A DNA stretch of 6,998 bases from the NCBI GenBank assembly GCA_002372575.1, contig DFHC01000083.1:1-6998 (forward strand), read 5' to 3'. Shown one piece after another: positions 1 to 4,873 of the stretch (position 1 is its first letter; each line of letters starts with the position of its first letter). The notes under the pieces were generated by a model that saw only the letters and a list, made by a program, of their open reading frames with translations, searched no databases and was not told the DNA's origin. Source of the stretch: a bacterium UBA3734. Lineage in GTDB: Bacteria > Bacteroidota > Bacteroidia > Bacteroidales > Bacteroidaceae. Position numbers and translations under genes: made by a program.

Positions 1-330
1 AAAGAGGCGGCTGTTGTTGCGCACGTCATGGCCCACAATCACCTTGATTTGCTCCAAATCCTTGAAGTTCTCCTTCAGATAGTTGGCCAGTCCTTGTGTG
101 GCGCTGCCCACGGTGTAGATGTTCATGCGGTTGCTACCGGCACCCATGATGCCACGCAGTCCACCCGTTCCGAACTCAAGGTCGCGATAGAACGCATCAA
201 TCAGTTCGGTCTTGTCACTATTGTCAAGCATTGCTTGCACCGCTTTTCTCGTTGCTTCGTCAAACGCTGGCTGAAGCCATTCTTTTGCTCTTGCCTCACA
301 CTGGGCAATCAGGTTGTTGTTTGTTTCCAT
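1..330 (-). CDS. Phospho-sugar mutase (phosphoglucomutase/phosphomannomutase family), N-terminal part, cut by window edge
   Basis: The first 110 codons of a gene that starts at the ATG complementary to 328-330 and runs off the left edge. The family interconverts hexose 1- and 6-phosphates in the cytoplasm through a phosphoserine intermediate, feeding glycogen, cell-wall and nucleotide-sugar synthesis. The read part holds the family's N-terminal landmark EFGTGGLRGIMGAGSNRMN (residues 52-70), followed by a helix (residues 75-90) and the strand KVIVGHDVRNNSR, which normally leads into the TASHNP-type active-site serine loop. That loop lies outside the window. Bacterial members are about 570-580 residues, so roughly one fifth is present. 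The start follows an AT-rich 43-base gap after the nucleotidyltransferase stop. I see no strong promoter in that gap, so read-through from the upstream cassette is possible. The family call is firm; substrate preference (glucose or mannose) cannot be decided. Confidence 0.9.
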   Translation of the reverse strand, partial: METNNNLIAQCEARAKEWLQPAFDEATRKAVQAMLDNSDKTELIDAFYRDLEFGTGGLRGIMGAGSNRMNIYTVGSATQGLANYLKENFKDLEQIKVIVGHDVRNNSRLF

Positions 331-359
331 ATTATATTCAGTGTTAGTTTATTAGTATT

Positions 360-377
360 GAATGTTACGAATGTTAC
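360..377. repeat. Perfect 9-base tandem repeat across the nucleotidyltransferase stop codon
   Basis: GAATGTTAC occurs at 360-368 and again, with no gap, at 369-377. The stop codon of the AbiEii-like gene (TAA on the minus strand, 374-376) lies inside the second copy. The core AATGTTACG recurs at 1302-1310, at the other end of the two-gene cassette. This may mark a duplication left by insertion, or be chance in AT-rich DNA. Confidence 0.5.
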
Positions 378-997
378 CCCTCCACTCCTTTCGTTGCCAT
401 TTCCGTCAAAGTCTGTTTGATTTCTTCGTCTGTCGGAGGATTGTGGACGAGGAAATCTACCGCTTCCGTATAGTCGATGTCCTCGAAATAGCAGAGTTGA
501 GAACGGAACATTTTTTCCGAATAGAGTTCGCCATACAGTCGGGTGGCTTCGTCGGAAATGTCGGCAATGGTGAAATGGTCGCGCAGCAGAAAATAGAGAT
601 CGACATAGTCTTTCCACTTAGAGCGGCGACCTAACGCGTATGCTTTCATGGCCGCCAATTGAATCAGGGAAGGCAATCGGAAATAGCCTTCAAATTTGAC
701 AGTAGGCTCAATGGGAAAGGGATATTGGAAAAATGTGATTTTCACGTCGTTAACGATGAGATTCATTTGCTCGGAAACACGTCGGGTCACAAGATGCCGG
801 AATGGGGTCTTGGAGATTTTTTCAAGATTGCGTTTGTGATTGATTGCCGAGAACTTAAAAAGGTCGAAATCGATAGAGCGACGATGGCCGAGATACAGGG
901 CAATCGCCGTACCACCGACAAGGTAGTATTCCCGGCGGAATTGCGCCACCAACGGAAGCAGCTCGGTTTGACGGATATTCAGAATCTCACGATGCAT
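374..997 (-). CDS. AbiEii/AbiGii (MenA-type) nucleotidyltransferase, probable toxin
   Basis: A 207-residue protein with the minimal nucleotidyltransferase fold of the AbiEii/AbiGii toxin family (formerly DUF1814). Residues 25-34 (YLVGGTAIAL) give the GG[ST] motif. GHRRSIDFDLF (37-47) gives the metal-binding aspartates D43 and D45. A third strand lies around 84-90 (DVKITFF). AAMKAYALGRRSKWKDYVDL (115-134) is the helical motif with K118, R124, K129, D130 and D133. All expected catalytic positions look intact. Characterised relatives include AbiEii of AbiE phage-exclusion systems and mycobacterial MenT enzymes, which add nucleotides to tRNA; the target here is unknown. It is shorter than streptococcal AbiEii (about 300 residues). 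The start lies inside the end of the 87-residue gene (11-base overlap), which implies translational coupling. The fold is clear; the toxin role is inferred from family and context. Confidence 0.85.
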   Translation of the reverse strand: MHREILNIRQTELLPLVAQFRREYYLVGGTAIALYLGHRRSIDFDLFKFSAINHKRNLEKISKTPFRHLVTRRVSEQMNLIVNDVKITFFQYPFPIEPTVKFEGYFRLPSLIQLAAMKAYALGRRSKWKDYVDLYFLLRDHFTIADISDEATRLYGELYSEKMFRSQLCYFEDIDYTEAVDFLVHNPPTDEEIKQTLTEMATKGVEG

Positions 998-1250
998 ATT
1001 TTTTCAAAACGAGGGAGAAGAAATTGTAAATTTCTGGATAGTAATTCGATTTCTGGCGACCTTTGGCAGAGAAAAATACTTCGGCCACGCGCTTTCCACC
1101 AAGCGTGGCCACAAGTTCGCGATAGTCGTCGAGTGTGCCGTCGTTGAGGATGCGCTCCACGAGCAACGCATCGCTGATATTGTATTTCTGGTCGTCGGGC
1201 GTGTACCAGAAAAGGTTCTTATGCTTGTCTATGATTTGCTGTCGTGACAT
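987..1250 (-). CDS. Small DUF6922-like protein, probable antitoxin partner of the nucleotidyltransferase
   Basis: An 87-residue cytoplasmic protein with no signal peptide or membrane segment. The pattern is KNLFWYTPDDQKYNISD (11-27), then VERILNDGTLDDYREL (31-46), then a basic stretch (KGRQKSN, 63-69), then YNFFSLVLKKY (75-85). I recall this layout (LFW, then E-R-L-G, then nFfsLvl) from small Bacteroidetes proteins labelled DUF6922 that sit directly upstream of AbiEii-like genes; this is pattern memory, not a search. It lacks the winged-helix plus C-terminal layout of classical AbiEi antitoxins, which are about twice as long. The gene is first in the cassette, has its own promoter at 1272-1303, and overlaps the nucleotidyltransferase start by 11 bases, the usual antitoxin-first order. 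The start is the ATG at 1248-1250 behind an A-rich leader (aataaagaat). Neutralising function is inferred only. Confidence 0.72.
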   Translation of the reverse strand: MSRQQIIDKHKNLFWYTPDDQKYNISDALLVERILNDGTLDDYRELVATLGGKRVAEVFFSAKGRQKSNYYPEIYNFFSLVLKKYAS

Positions 1251-1271
1251 ATTCTTTATTCATCTTGGTTG

Positions 1272-1303
1272 CAAAGTTACAAAAAAATGGATAAACGTCC
1301 AAA
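1272..1303 (-). promoter_or_regulatory. Bacteroidetes-type promoter of the toxin-antitoxin-like cassette
   Basis: On the minus strand TTTG (1303-1300) is followed after exactly 20 bases by TAACTTTG (1279-1272). This matches TTTG-N19-21-TAnnTTTG at every defined position and is the best promoter in the window. Transcription should begin near 1266, leaving a leader of roughly 16 bases before the ATG at 1250. The -33 element starts only 2 bases past the flavoprotein stop codon, so the cassette can be transcribed independently of the flavoprotein operon. Confidence 0.8.
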
Positions 1304-1305
1304 TG

Positions 1306-2505
1306 TTACGGAATATTTTTATTGCTTTCCTTTACCGCCCTCGCTACAGCGTGGGCCGTGGTCCACGCAGCCTGAAAATTGAAGCCGCCGGTGATGCCGT
1401 CGATGTCGAGCACTTCGCCCGCGAAATGGAGTCCGACGCGCGTTTTGCACTCTAAGGTCGTGGGATTGACGCTCTTCAGCGACACGCCGCCGCAGGTCAC
1501 GAATTCGTCTTTGAACGGGGCGCGCCCGTCTGTCTCGAACGTGTCGTTGCAGAGCGTGTTCGCAAGGCGGTTCAGCTCTTTCGAGTTGAGGCTTCCCCAA
1601 GGCCCCTGCGACCGCTGCCCAAGGCTCTTCGCCGCCAGATAGTTCCACAATCGACCTGTCAGTGCGAAGGGTTTTTCGCAGAGAATTTGCCTTTGCGCAT
1701 GGCTTCCGGCAATGCGTCGGAGTTCCGCCAGAACCTCGTCGGGCTTCTGGTTCGCCCAATTCACCGACAGCGGCATCCGATAGCCGTTGTCGTGGAGCAG
1801 GCGCGCGGCGTAGCTCGACAATTTGAGAATGGCCGGTCCGCTCATCCCCCAGTGCGTGACGAGTAGCGGCCCTTCGGCTCGGAACGAAGTCGCGGGAATC
1901 ATCACCGTGGCCTCGGTCACCGTTCCCATCAGGCTGCGCAGTGCTTCGTCGGCAATATTCAGCGTGAACAGCGACGGCACGGGCTCCACAAGCTCCACGC
2001 CGGCCTCGGCGAACCATTCGTAGGCCGAGCGACGTGCAGAACCGCCCGTGGTGACGACAATCCTGTCGAAATCTTGCAAGTCCGACAGCGAGGCGACGGG
2101 CGATTCCGTGCGAATCTCTACGCCGAGCCGCCGACACTCGCTCAAAAAACAATCGATGATGCTCTGGGCGCGCTGCGAGACGGGAAACACGCAGCCGTCG
2201 GCCTGCGTGGTCAGCGCAACGCCATGCCGCTCGAACCACGCGTAGGCGTCGCGGTGGTCGAACACGTTGAAAAGGCGTTTGATGAGCCTGTGGCCGCGCG
2301 GATAGACCTGACTCAGGTCGCGCACGTCGGCAAAAGAATTGGTGCAGTTGCAGCGTCCGCCGCCCGACACCGCCACTTTCGCCAGCACGTGGCGGCTGCG
2401 CTCGAAAATCGTGACCTCGGCCTCGGGCAGCATCTCCTTCAAGCTGACGGCAAAGAAAAATCCAGCCGCACCGCCACCCACCACGGCCACTTTCGGCATT
2501 CTCAT
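1306..2505 (-). CDS. BaiN/RdsA-family (YhiN/HI0933-like) NAD(P)/FAD-dependent flavoprotein
   Basis: A 399-residue cytoplasmic flavoprotein of normal family length (about 390-410). The N-terminal FAD-binding loop is VAVVGGGAAG (6-15), followed by acidic E35 at the end of the second strand. The family signature VAVSGGGRCNCTN spans 44-56. THWGMSGPAIL (217-227) and FVTCGGVSL (335-343) are conserved core segments. The C-terminal FAD-closing motif GEVLDIDGITGGFNFQAAW is at 363-381. E. coli YhiN (RdsA) makes dihydrouridine 2449 in 23S rRNA, while clostridial BaiN has been linked to bile-acid reduction. An rRNA-modifying role is the more likely housekeeping function here, but that is inference. The ATG at 2503-2505 overlaps the lipoprotein stop (ATGA) and has an AGAGGG sequence a few bases upstream. 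A second ATG two codons on (M3) is an alternative start. The last residues (NKNIP) are an AT-rich, non-conserved tail. Confidence 0.92.
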   Translation of the reverse strand: MRMPKVAVVGGGAAGFFFAVSLKEMLPEAEVTIFERSRHVLAKVAVSGGGRCNCTNSFADVRDLSQVYPRGHRLIKRLFNVFDHRDAYAWFERHGVALTTQADGCVFPVSQRAQSIIDCFLSECRRLGVEIRTESPVASLSDLQDFDRIVVTTGGSARRSAYEWFAEAGVELVEPVPSLFTLNIADEALRSLMGTVTEATVMIPATSFRAEGPLLVTHWGMSGPAILKLSSYAARLLHDNGYRMPLSVNWANQKPDEVLAELRRIAGSHAQRQILCEKPFALTGRLWNYLAAKSLGQRSQGPWGSLNSKELNRLANTLCNDTFETDGRAPFKDEFVTCGGVSLKSVNPTTLECKTRVGLHFAGEVLDIDGITGGFNFQAAWTTAHAVARAVKESNKNIP

Positions 2506-3101
2506 ACGCCCTCTTCGACTACGCCTTCAAAACCCTCGTCAGAGCCTGTGTAGTCCGTGTCGAGCTGCGTGTTTTTGCTGATGCTCACACTGCCGCTGCG
2601 CGAAATCTTCAGCACCATGGGCACATATTCGTCGCTGGCCTTGTCGGGCGAGCCCACGCTGGCCGCAAAGCGCAGCATTCCGTCTTCCACCTTGTCGAAA
2701 ACGATGCCCAGCAGGGCACTTCGCTTGCTAAATGCGGCATCGACATAGGCCGAGAAGTCGGCTTTCGTGAACGTGCGGGCGAAAAATTCGCTGCCGTCGC
2801 TGCGCACGATGCGAAGCCTGATTTGGTTGTCGTAGTAGCGGTTGCCCTGTCCGTCGTCGATTACGGGCAGCGACTTGTCGGCCATGCACTCCATTCCAAT
2901 CGTGTAGTTGGAGCCGCCCCATTCGGCAGTCATTTCCTGGTTGTAGTCGCCGATTTCCTGCACGGGTTTCGGCGCGTTGGCCTCGGGTTTGGGCAGGGTT
3001 GTGATGATGTCGTTCGAGGGCTTTTTTTCTTTGCAGCCCACCATGGCGATGCTCAGTAAAACTGCCGCCAGCGAGCCTTTCAGCATAGTTTTTGTATTCA
3101 T
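2502..3101 (-). CDS. DUF4738-type lipoprotein
   Basis: A 199-residue predicted lipoprotein. Residues 1-23 form a lipoprotein signal: basic start (MNTKTMLKG), hydrophobic core (SLAAVLLSIAM) and lipobox MVGC with C23 as the lipidated residue. A charged and proline-rich linker follows (24-50). The body (about 50-180) is a compact beta-rich domain with YYDNQIRLRIVRSDGSEFFART (89-110), FTKADFSAYVD (111-121), LLGIVFDKVEDGMLRFAASVGSPDKASDEYVPMV (130-163) and SISKNTQLDTD (173-183). I recognise this series as the DUF4738 family of Prevotella and Bacteroides envelope proteins, whose function is unknown. The C-terminal tail is acidic. The gene is first in an operon with the flavoprotein, with a 4-base stop/start overlap, behind a promoter at 3130-3137. 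The envelope location is well supported; nothing in the sequence gives an activity. Confidence 0.83.
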   Translation of the reverse strand: MNTKTMLKGSLAAVLLSIAMVGCKEKKPSNDIITTLPKPEANAPKPVQEIGDYNQEMTAEWGGSNYTIGMECMADKSLPVIDDGQGNRYYDNQIRLRIVRSDGSEFFARTFTKADFSAYVDAAFSKRSALLGIVFDKVEDGMLRFAASVGSPDKASDEYVPMVLKISRSGSVSISKNTQLDTDYTGSDEGFEGVVEEGV

Positions 3102-3129
3102 TTTTCTTGAAAAGGTTTGATTTTCCGTG

Positions 3130-3137
3130 CAAATTTA
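3130..3137 (-). promoter_or_regulatory. -7 box for the lipoprotein-flavoprotein operon
   Basis: On the minus strand 3137-3130 reads TAAATTTG, a full match to TAnnTTTG. Transcription should begin near 3124, about 20 bases before the ATG at 3101. No good TTTG lies at the -33 distance (around 3157-3162), so the promoter may be weak or depend on an activator. Confidence 0.6.
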
Positions 3138-3326
3138 GGAAAAAATCCCGAAAAACGCGTCAGTTGGCTCAAAAAATAGGGTGAAAATCGAGAAAAACCA
3201 GATTCTGAAAACAAAAAGGCACCCTCTATTCACATAGAAAGTGCTGTACTCTGACTATTCTAAAAATAACTTAACTTAAAAACTCACACGATACAAAATT
3301 TACTTGGCTTATGAAGAGTCAGATTT

Positions 3327-3370
3327 CATGAAGTTAGATGCATGAGATGACAAAAAGTTTAAACTTCATG
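3327..3370. repeat. 9-base inverted repeat upstream of the DUF4230 operon promoter
   Basis: CATGAAGTT (3327-3335) and its exact reverse complement AACTTCATG (3362-3370) are separated by 26 bases. The right arm ends 8 bases before the -33 TTG at 3379-3381. The spacing suits a two-site regulator or a weak hairpin. No T-run follows on either strand, so it does not look like a terminator. Confidence 0.4.
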
Positions 3371-3378
3371 TAAAAAAA

Positions 3379-3409
3379 TTGCACATTTCGATTTTTTTCC
3401 ATAAATTTG
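3379..3409 (+). promoter_or_regulatory. Bacteroidetes-type promoter of the DUF4230 operon with a very short leader
   Basis: TTG (3379-3381, in context ATTG) lies 20 bases before TAAATTTG (3402-3409), a full match to TAnnTTTG. Transcription should start about 4-7 bases past the box, around 3413-3416, only a few bases before the ATG at 3419. The possible TTG start at 3407 falls inside this box, which argues strongly for the ATG at 3419. Confidence 0.7.
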
Positions 3410-3418
3410 CCCTCGAAA

Positions 3419-4069
3419 ATGAAATACTACAACTATTTTTTCTTCGTTTTATGGTCGATGCTGGCAATTTCGTGCGGCGCGACGGGAGAGGACGACGGCG
3501 ATGCGTTGCCCGAAATCGTCACCCAAATACAGGCGCAAGGACGACTCTACAGCACGGAGTATCAGTTGCATAAAATCATCACGCAAGACGACACGAAGCA
3601 GCTGCAAGGCAGTGTGTTCAACCAGAAATACAACATCGACCTGCCGTTGGGCAAGCGTAGCATCGCCATTCCCATCGAAGCCACGGTGAAGGCGTATGTT
3701 GATTTCTCTGATTTCAGTGAGAGCAACGTCCGCAGGCAGGGCGACGGCGTTGAAATCATCTTGCCCGACCCGCAGTTTGAACTGACCAGTACGCGTGTCA
3801 GCCACGACGAGGTGAAGCAATACATTCCGCTATTGCGCTCTAACTTCTCCGATCGTGAACTCACCGCATTGGCCCAGGCCGGACGAGCAGCCATCGAACG
3901 CGATCTGCCCAAGCTGAACCTCACTGAACCGGCTCGGCAAAACATGGCGCGCGTGCTCATTCCAATGCTCCGTCAGATGGGATTTGAGGAAGACCAAATC
4001 ACGGTGACGTTCCGAAAGCAGTTCTCGCCCCGAGAATTGTCTAATTTCCTGATTTCAGTAAGCAATTAA
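3419..4069 (+). CDS. DUF4230-type protein, probable lipoprotein (first of a tandem pair)
   Basis: A 216-residue envelope protein starting at ATG 3419. The longer frame from TTG 3407 would place four codons over the promoter and is rejected. The N-terminus is a short basic start (MK), an aromatic hydrophobic core (YYNYFFFVLWSMLAI) and a loose lipobox AISC with C19, so lipid anchoring is likely but not certain. The body from about residue 32 resembles DUF4230: PEIVTQIQAQGRLYSTEYQLHKI opens it, a basic strand (GKRSIAIPIEATVKAYVDFS, 78-97) follows, then GDGVEIILPDPQFELTSTRVSHDE (108-131), a helical charged stretch (143-185) and a closing strand ITVTFRK (194-200). No catalytic motif is visible and the family function is unknown. 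The neighbouring gene, 18 bases on, is a diverged copy. Residues 108-118 align with GDTIRVVLPPV of that neighbour. Confidence 0.78.
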   Translation: MKYYNYFFFVLWSMLAISCGATGEDDGDALPEIVTQIQAQGRLYSTEYQLHKIITQDDTKQLQGSVFNQKYNIDLPLGKRSIAIPIEATVKAYVDFSDFSESNVRRQGDGVEIILPDPQFELTSTRVSHDEVKQYIPLLRSNFSDRELTALAQAGRAAIERDLPKLNLTEPARQNMARVLIPMLRQMGFEEDQITVTFRKQFSPRELSNFLISVSN

Positions 4070-4087
4070 CCCAAAAATCATTCAAAA

Positions 4088-4774
4088 ATGCCTCGCCAGA
4101 AATCGAAATCGACCCGTAAGAGAGCACCGAAAAACGAAACGCTCGTTCAGCAGATTCTGCTGCAAATGCTTCGTAGCATCCCGCAGTCGATGATGAATGC
4201 GATTGTCATCGGCGGCTTGATTCTCATTTTGCTCGCAGGAGGCTATTTCCTCCTGAAAAATACCGATTTTTCGTTGGGTAATCGCTCTGAAACCCAACTC
4301 ACGCCCACGATTGTGGAGCAGATTGAGGCCATCGGGCAGTGGGAATTTCTGAGCGTCAAGGATGAAGAAATAGCCGACACCACGCGTCGAGGCGTTTTCA
4401 GCAACGACGAACTCGTGCGCATCTACAGCGGAACGCTACGGCTTGGCATCGATATGGCCGATGCTTCGGAAGGCTGGATCAGAGCCGATGGCGACACCAT
4501 CCGCGTTGTGCTCCCGCCAGTGAAACTGCTCGATGCCGACTTCCTCGACGAGGCTGCCACGCGAGCGTTTTACGAAACGGGAAAGTGGAGCCAGAAAGAC
4601 CGCAAGAAACTCGCTGAAAAGGCGCGTAGAAAAATGCTCGCACGCTGTCTTACCGAGGCAAACATCCGCACTGCCGAACAAAGTGCCACGACGCAGTTCC
4701 GCCAGTTGCTCAACTCTTTTGGATTCAAGAACATTGAGGTGGAGATTACACCATCGGAGGCGCTCGGAAAATAA
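4088..4774 (+). CDS. DUF4230-type protein with single transmembrane helix (second of a tandem pair)
   Basis: A 228-residue protein. A strongly basic N-terminal segment (MPRQKSKSTRKRAPK) precedes one clear membrane helix (NAIVIGGLILILLAGGYFLL, about 37-56). The positive-inside rule puts the N-terminus in the cytoplasm and the C-terminal domain in the periplasm. The domain runs from TPTIVEQIEAIGQWEFLSVKDEEI to the end. It contains YSGTLRLGIDMADASEGWIR, GDTIRVVLPPVKLLDADFLD, a highly charged helical part (KWSQKDRKKLAEKARRKM) and the closing NIEVEITP. Order and spacing match the upstream gene, so the two are paralogs, though much diverged. The gap of 18 bases and lack of a promoter between them imply one transcript. 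DUF4230 proteins have no established function. The ATG follows an A-rich leader (attcaaaa). Confidence 0.8.
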   Translation: MPRQKSKSTRKRAPKNETLVQQILLQMLRSIPQSMMNAIVIGGLILILLAGGYFLLKNTDFSLGNRSETQLTPTIVEQIEAIGQWEFLSVKDEEIADTTRRGVFSNDELVRIYSGTLRLGIDMADASEGWIRADGDTIRVVLPPVKLLDADFLDEAATRAFYETGKWSQKDRKKLAEKARRKMLARCLTEANIRTAEQSATTQFRQLLNSFGFKNIEVEITPSEALGK

Positions 4775-4835
4775 AATAACTGTTAAAAACTCCCAAATCA
4801 TTTTGATGCATGGCAAGAAATTCAAATAAATGCCT

Positions 4836-4843
4836 TATCTTTG
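4836..4843 (+). promoter_or_regulatory. -7 box for the S9B peptidase gene
   Basis: TATCTTTG matches TAnnTTTG in full. Transcription should start near 4849, giving a leader of about 25 A-rich bases before the ATG at 4874. The -33 region near 4811-4815 (TGGCA) is a poor match to TTTG. No intrinsic terminator separates it from the DUF4230 pair, so some read-through is possible. Confidence 0.6.
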
Positions 4844-4873
4844 TACGTTAAAACAAATAAGCATCAAAACGAT

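Larger units (their letters stand above)
3102..3418. other. Divergent intergenic region
   Basis: These 317 AT-rich bases separate the two divergent operons. They hold a leftward -7 box at 3130-3137, a rightward promoter at 3379-3409 and an inverted repeat at 3327-3370. I found no open frame of useful length on either strand between 3138 and 3376, no tRNA-like fold and no convincing terminator. The stretch 3138-3326 has no recognisable element beyond short AT-rich repeats such as AACTTAACTTAA near 3269-3280. Confidence 0.7.

Noticed and set aside
28..420. 130-codon open frame on the plus strand
   Set aside because: It is antisense to the phospho-sugar mutase start, whose EFGTGGLRG motif fixes the real frame.
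659..1147. 162-codon open frame on the plus strand
   Set aside because: It is opposite the nucleotidyltransferase and the small partner gene, both of which have clear family motifs, and it shows no domain of its own.
1319..2239. 306-codon open frame on the minus strand
   Set aside because: It lies wholly within the flavoprotein gene in another frame and is arginine- and histidine-rich low-complexity translation, typical of a shadow frame.
3407..3418. TTG start adding four residues (MPSK) to the first DUF4230 protein
   Set aside because: The codon lies inside the -7 promoter box, so it would precede the expected transcription start, and the ATG at 3419 gives a normal signal sequence.
4794..4808. 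Possible terminator ATCA-TTT-TGAT after the second DUF4230 gene
   Set aside because: The stem is only 4 AT-rich pairs and no T-run follows, so it is too weak to call.
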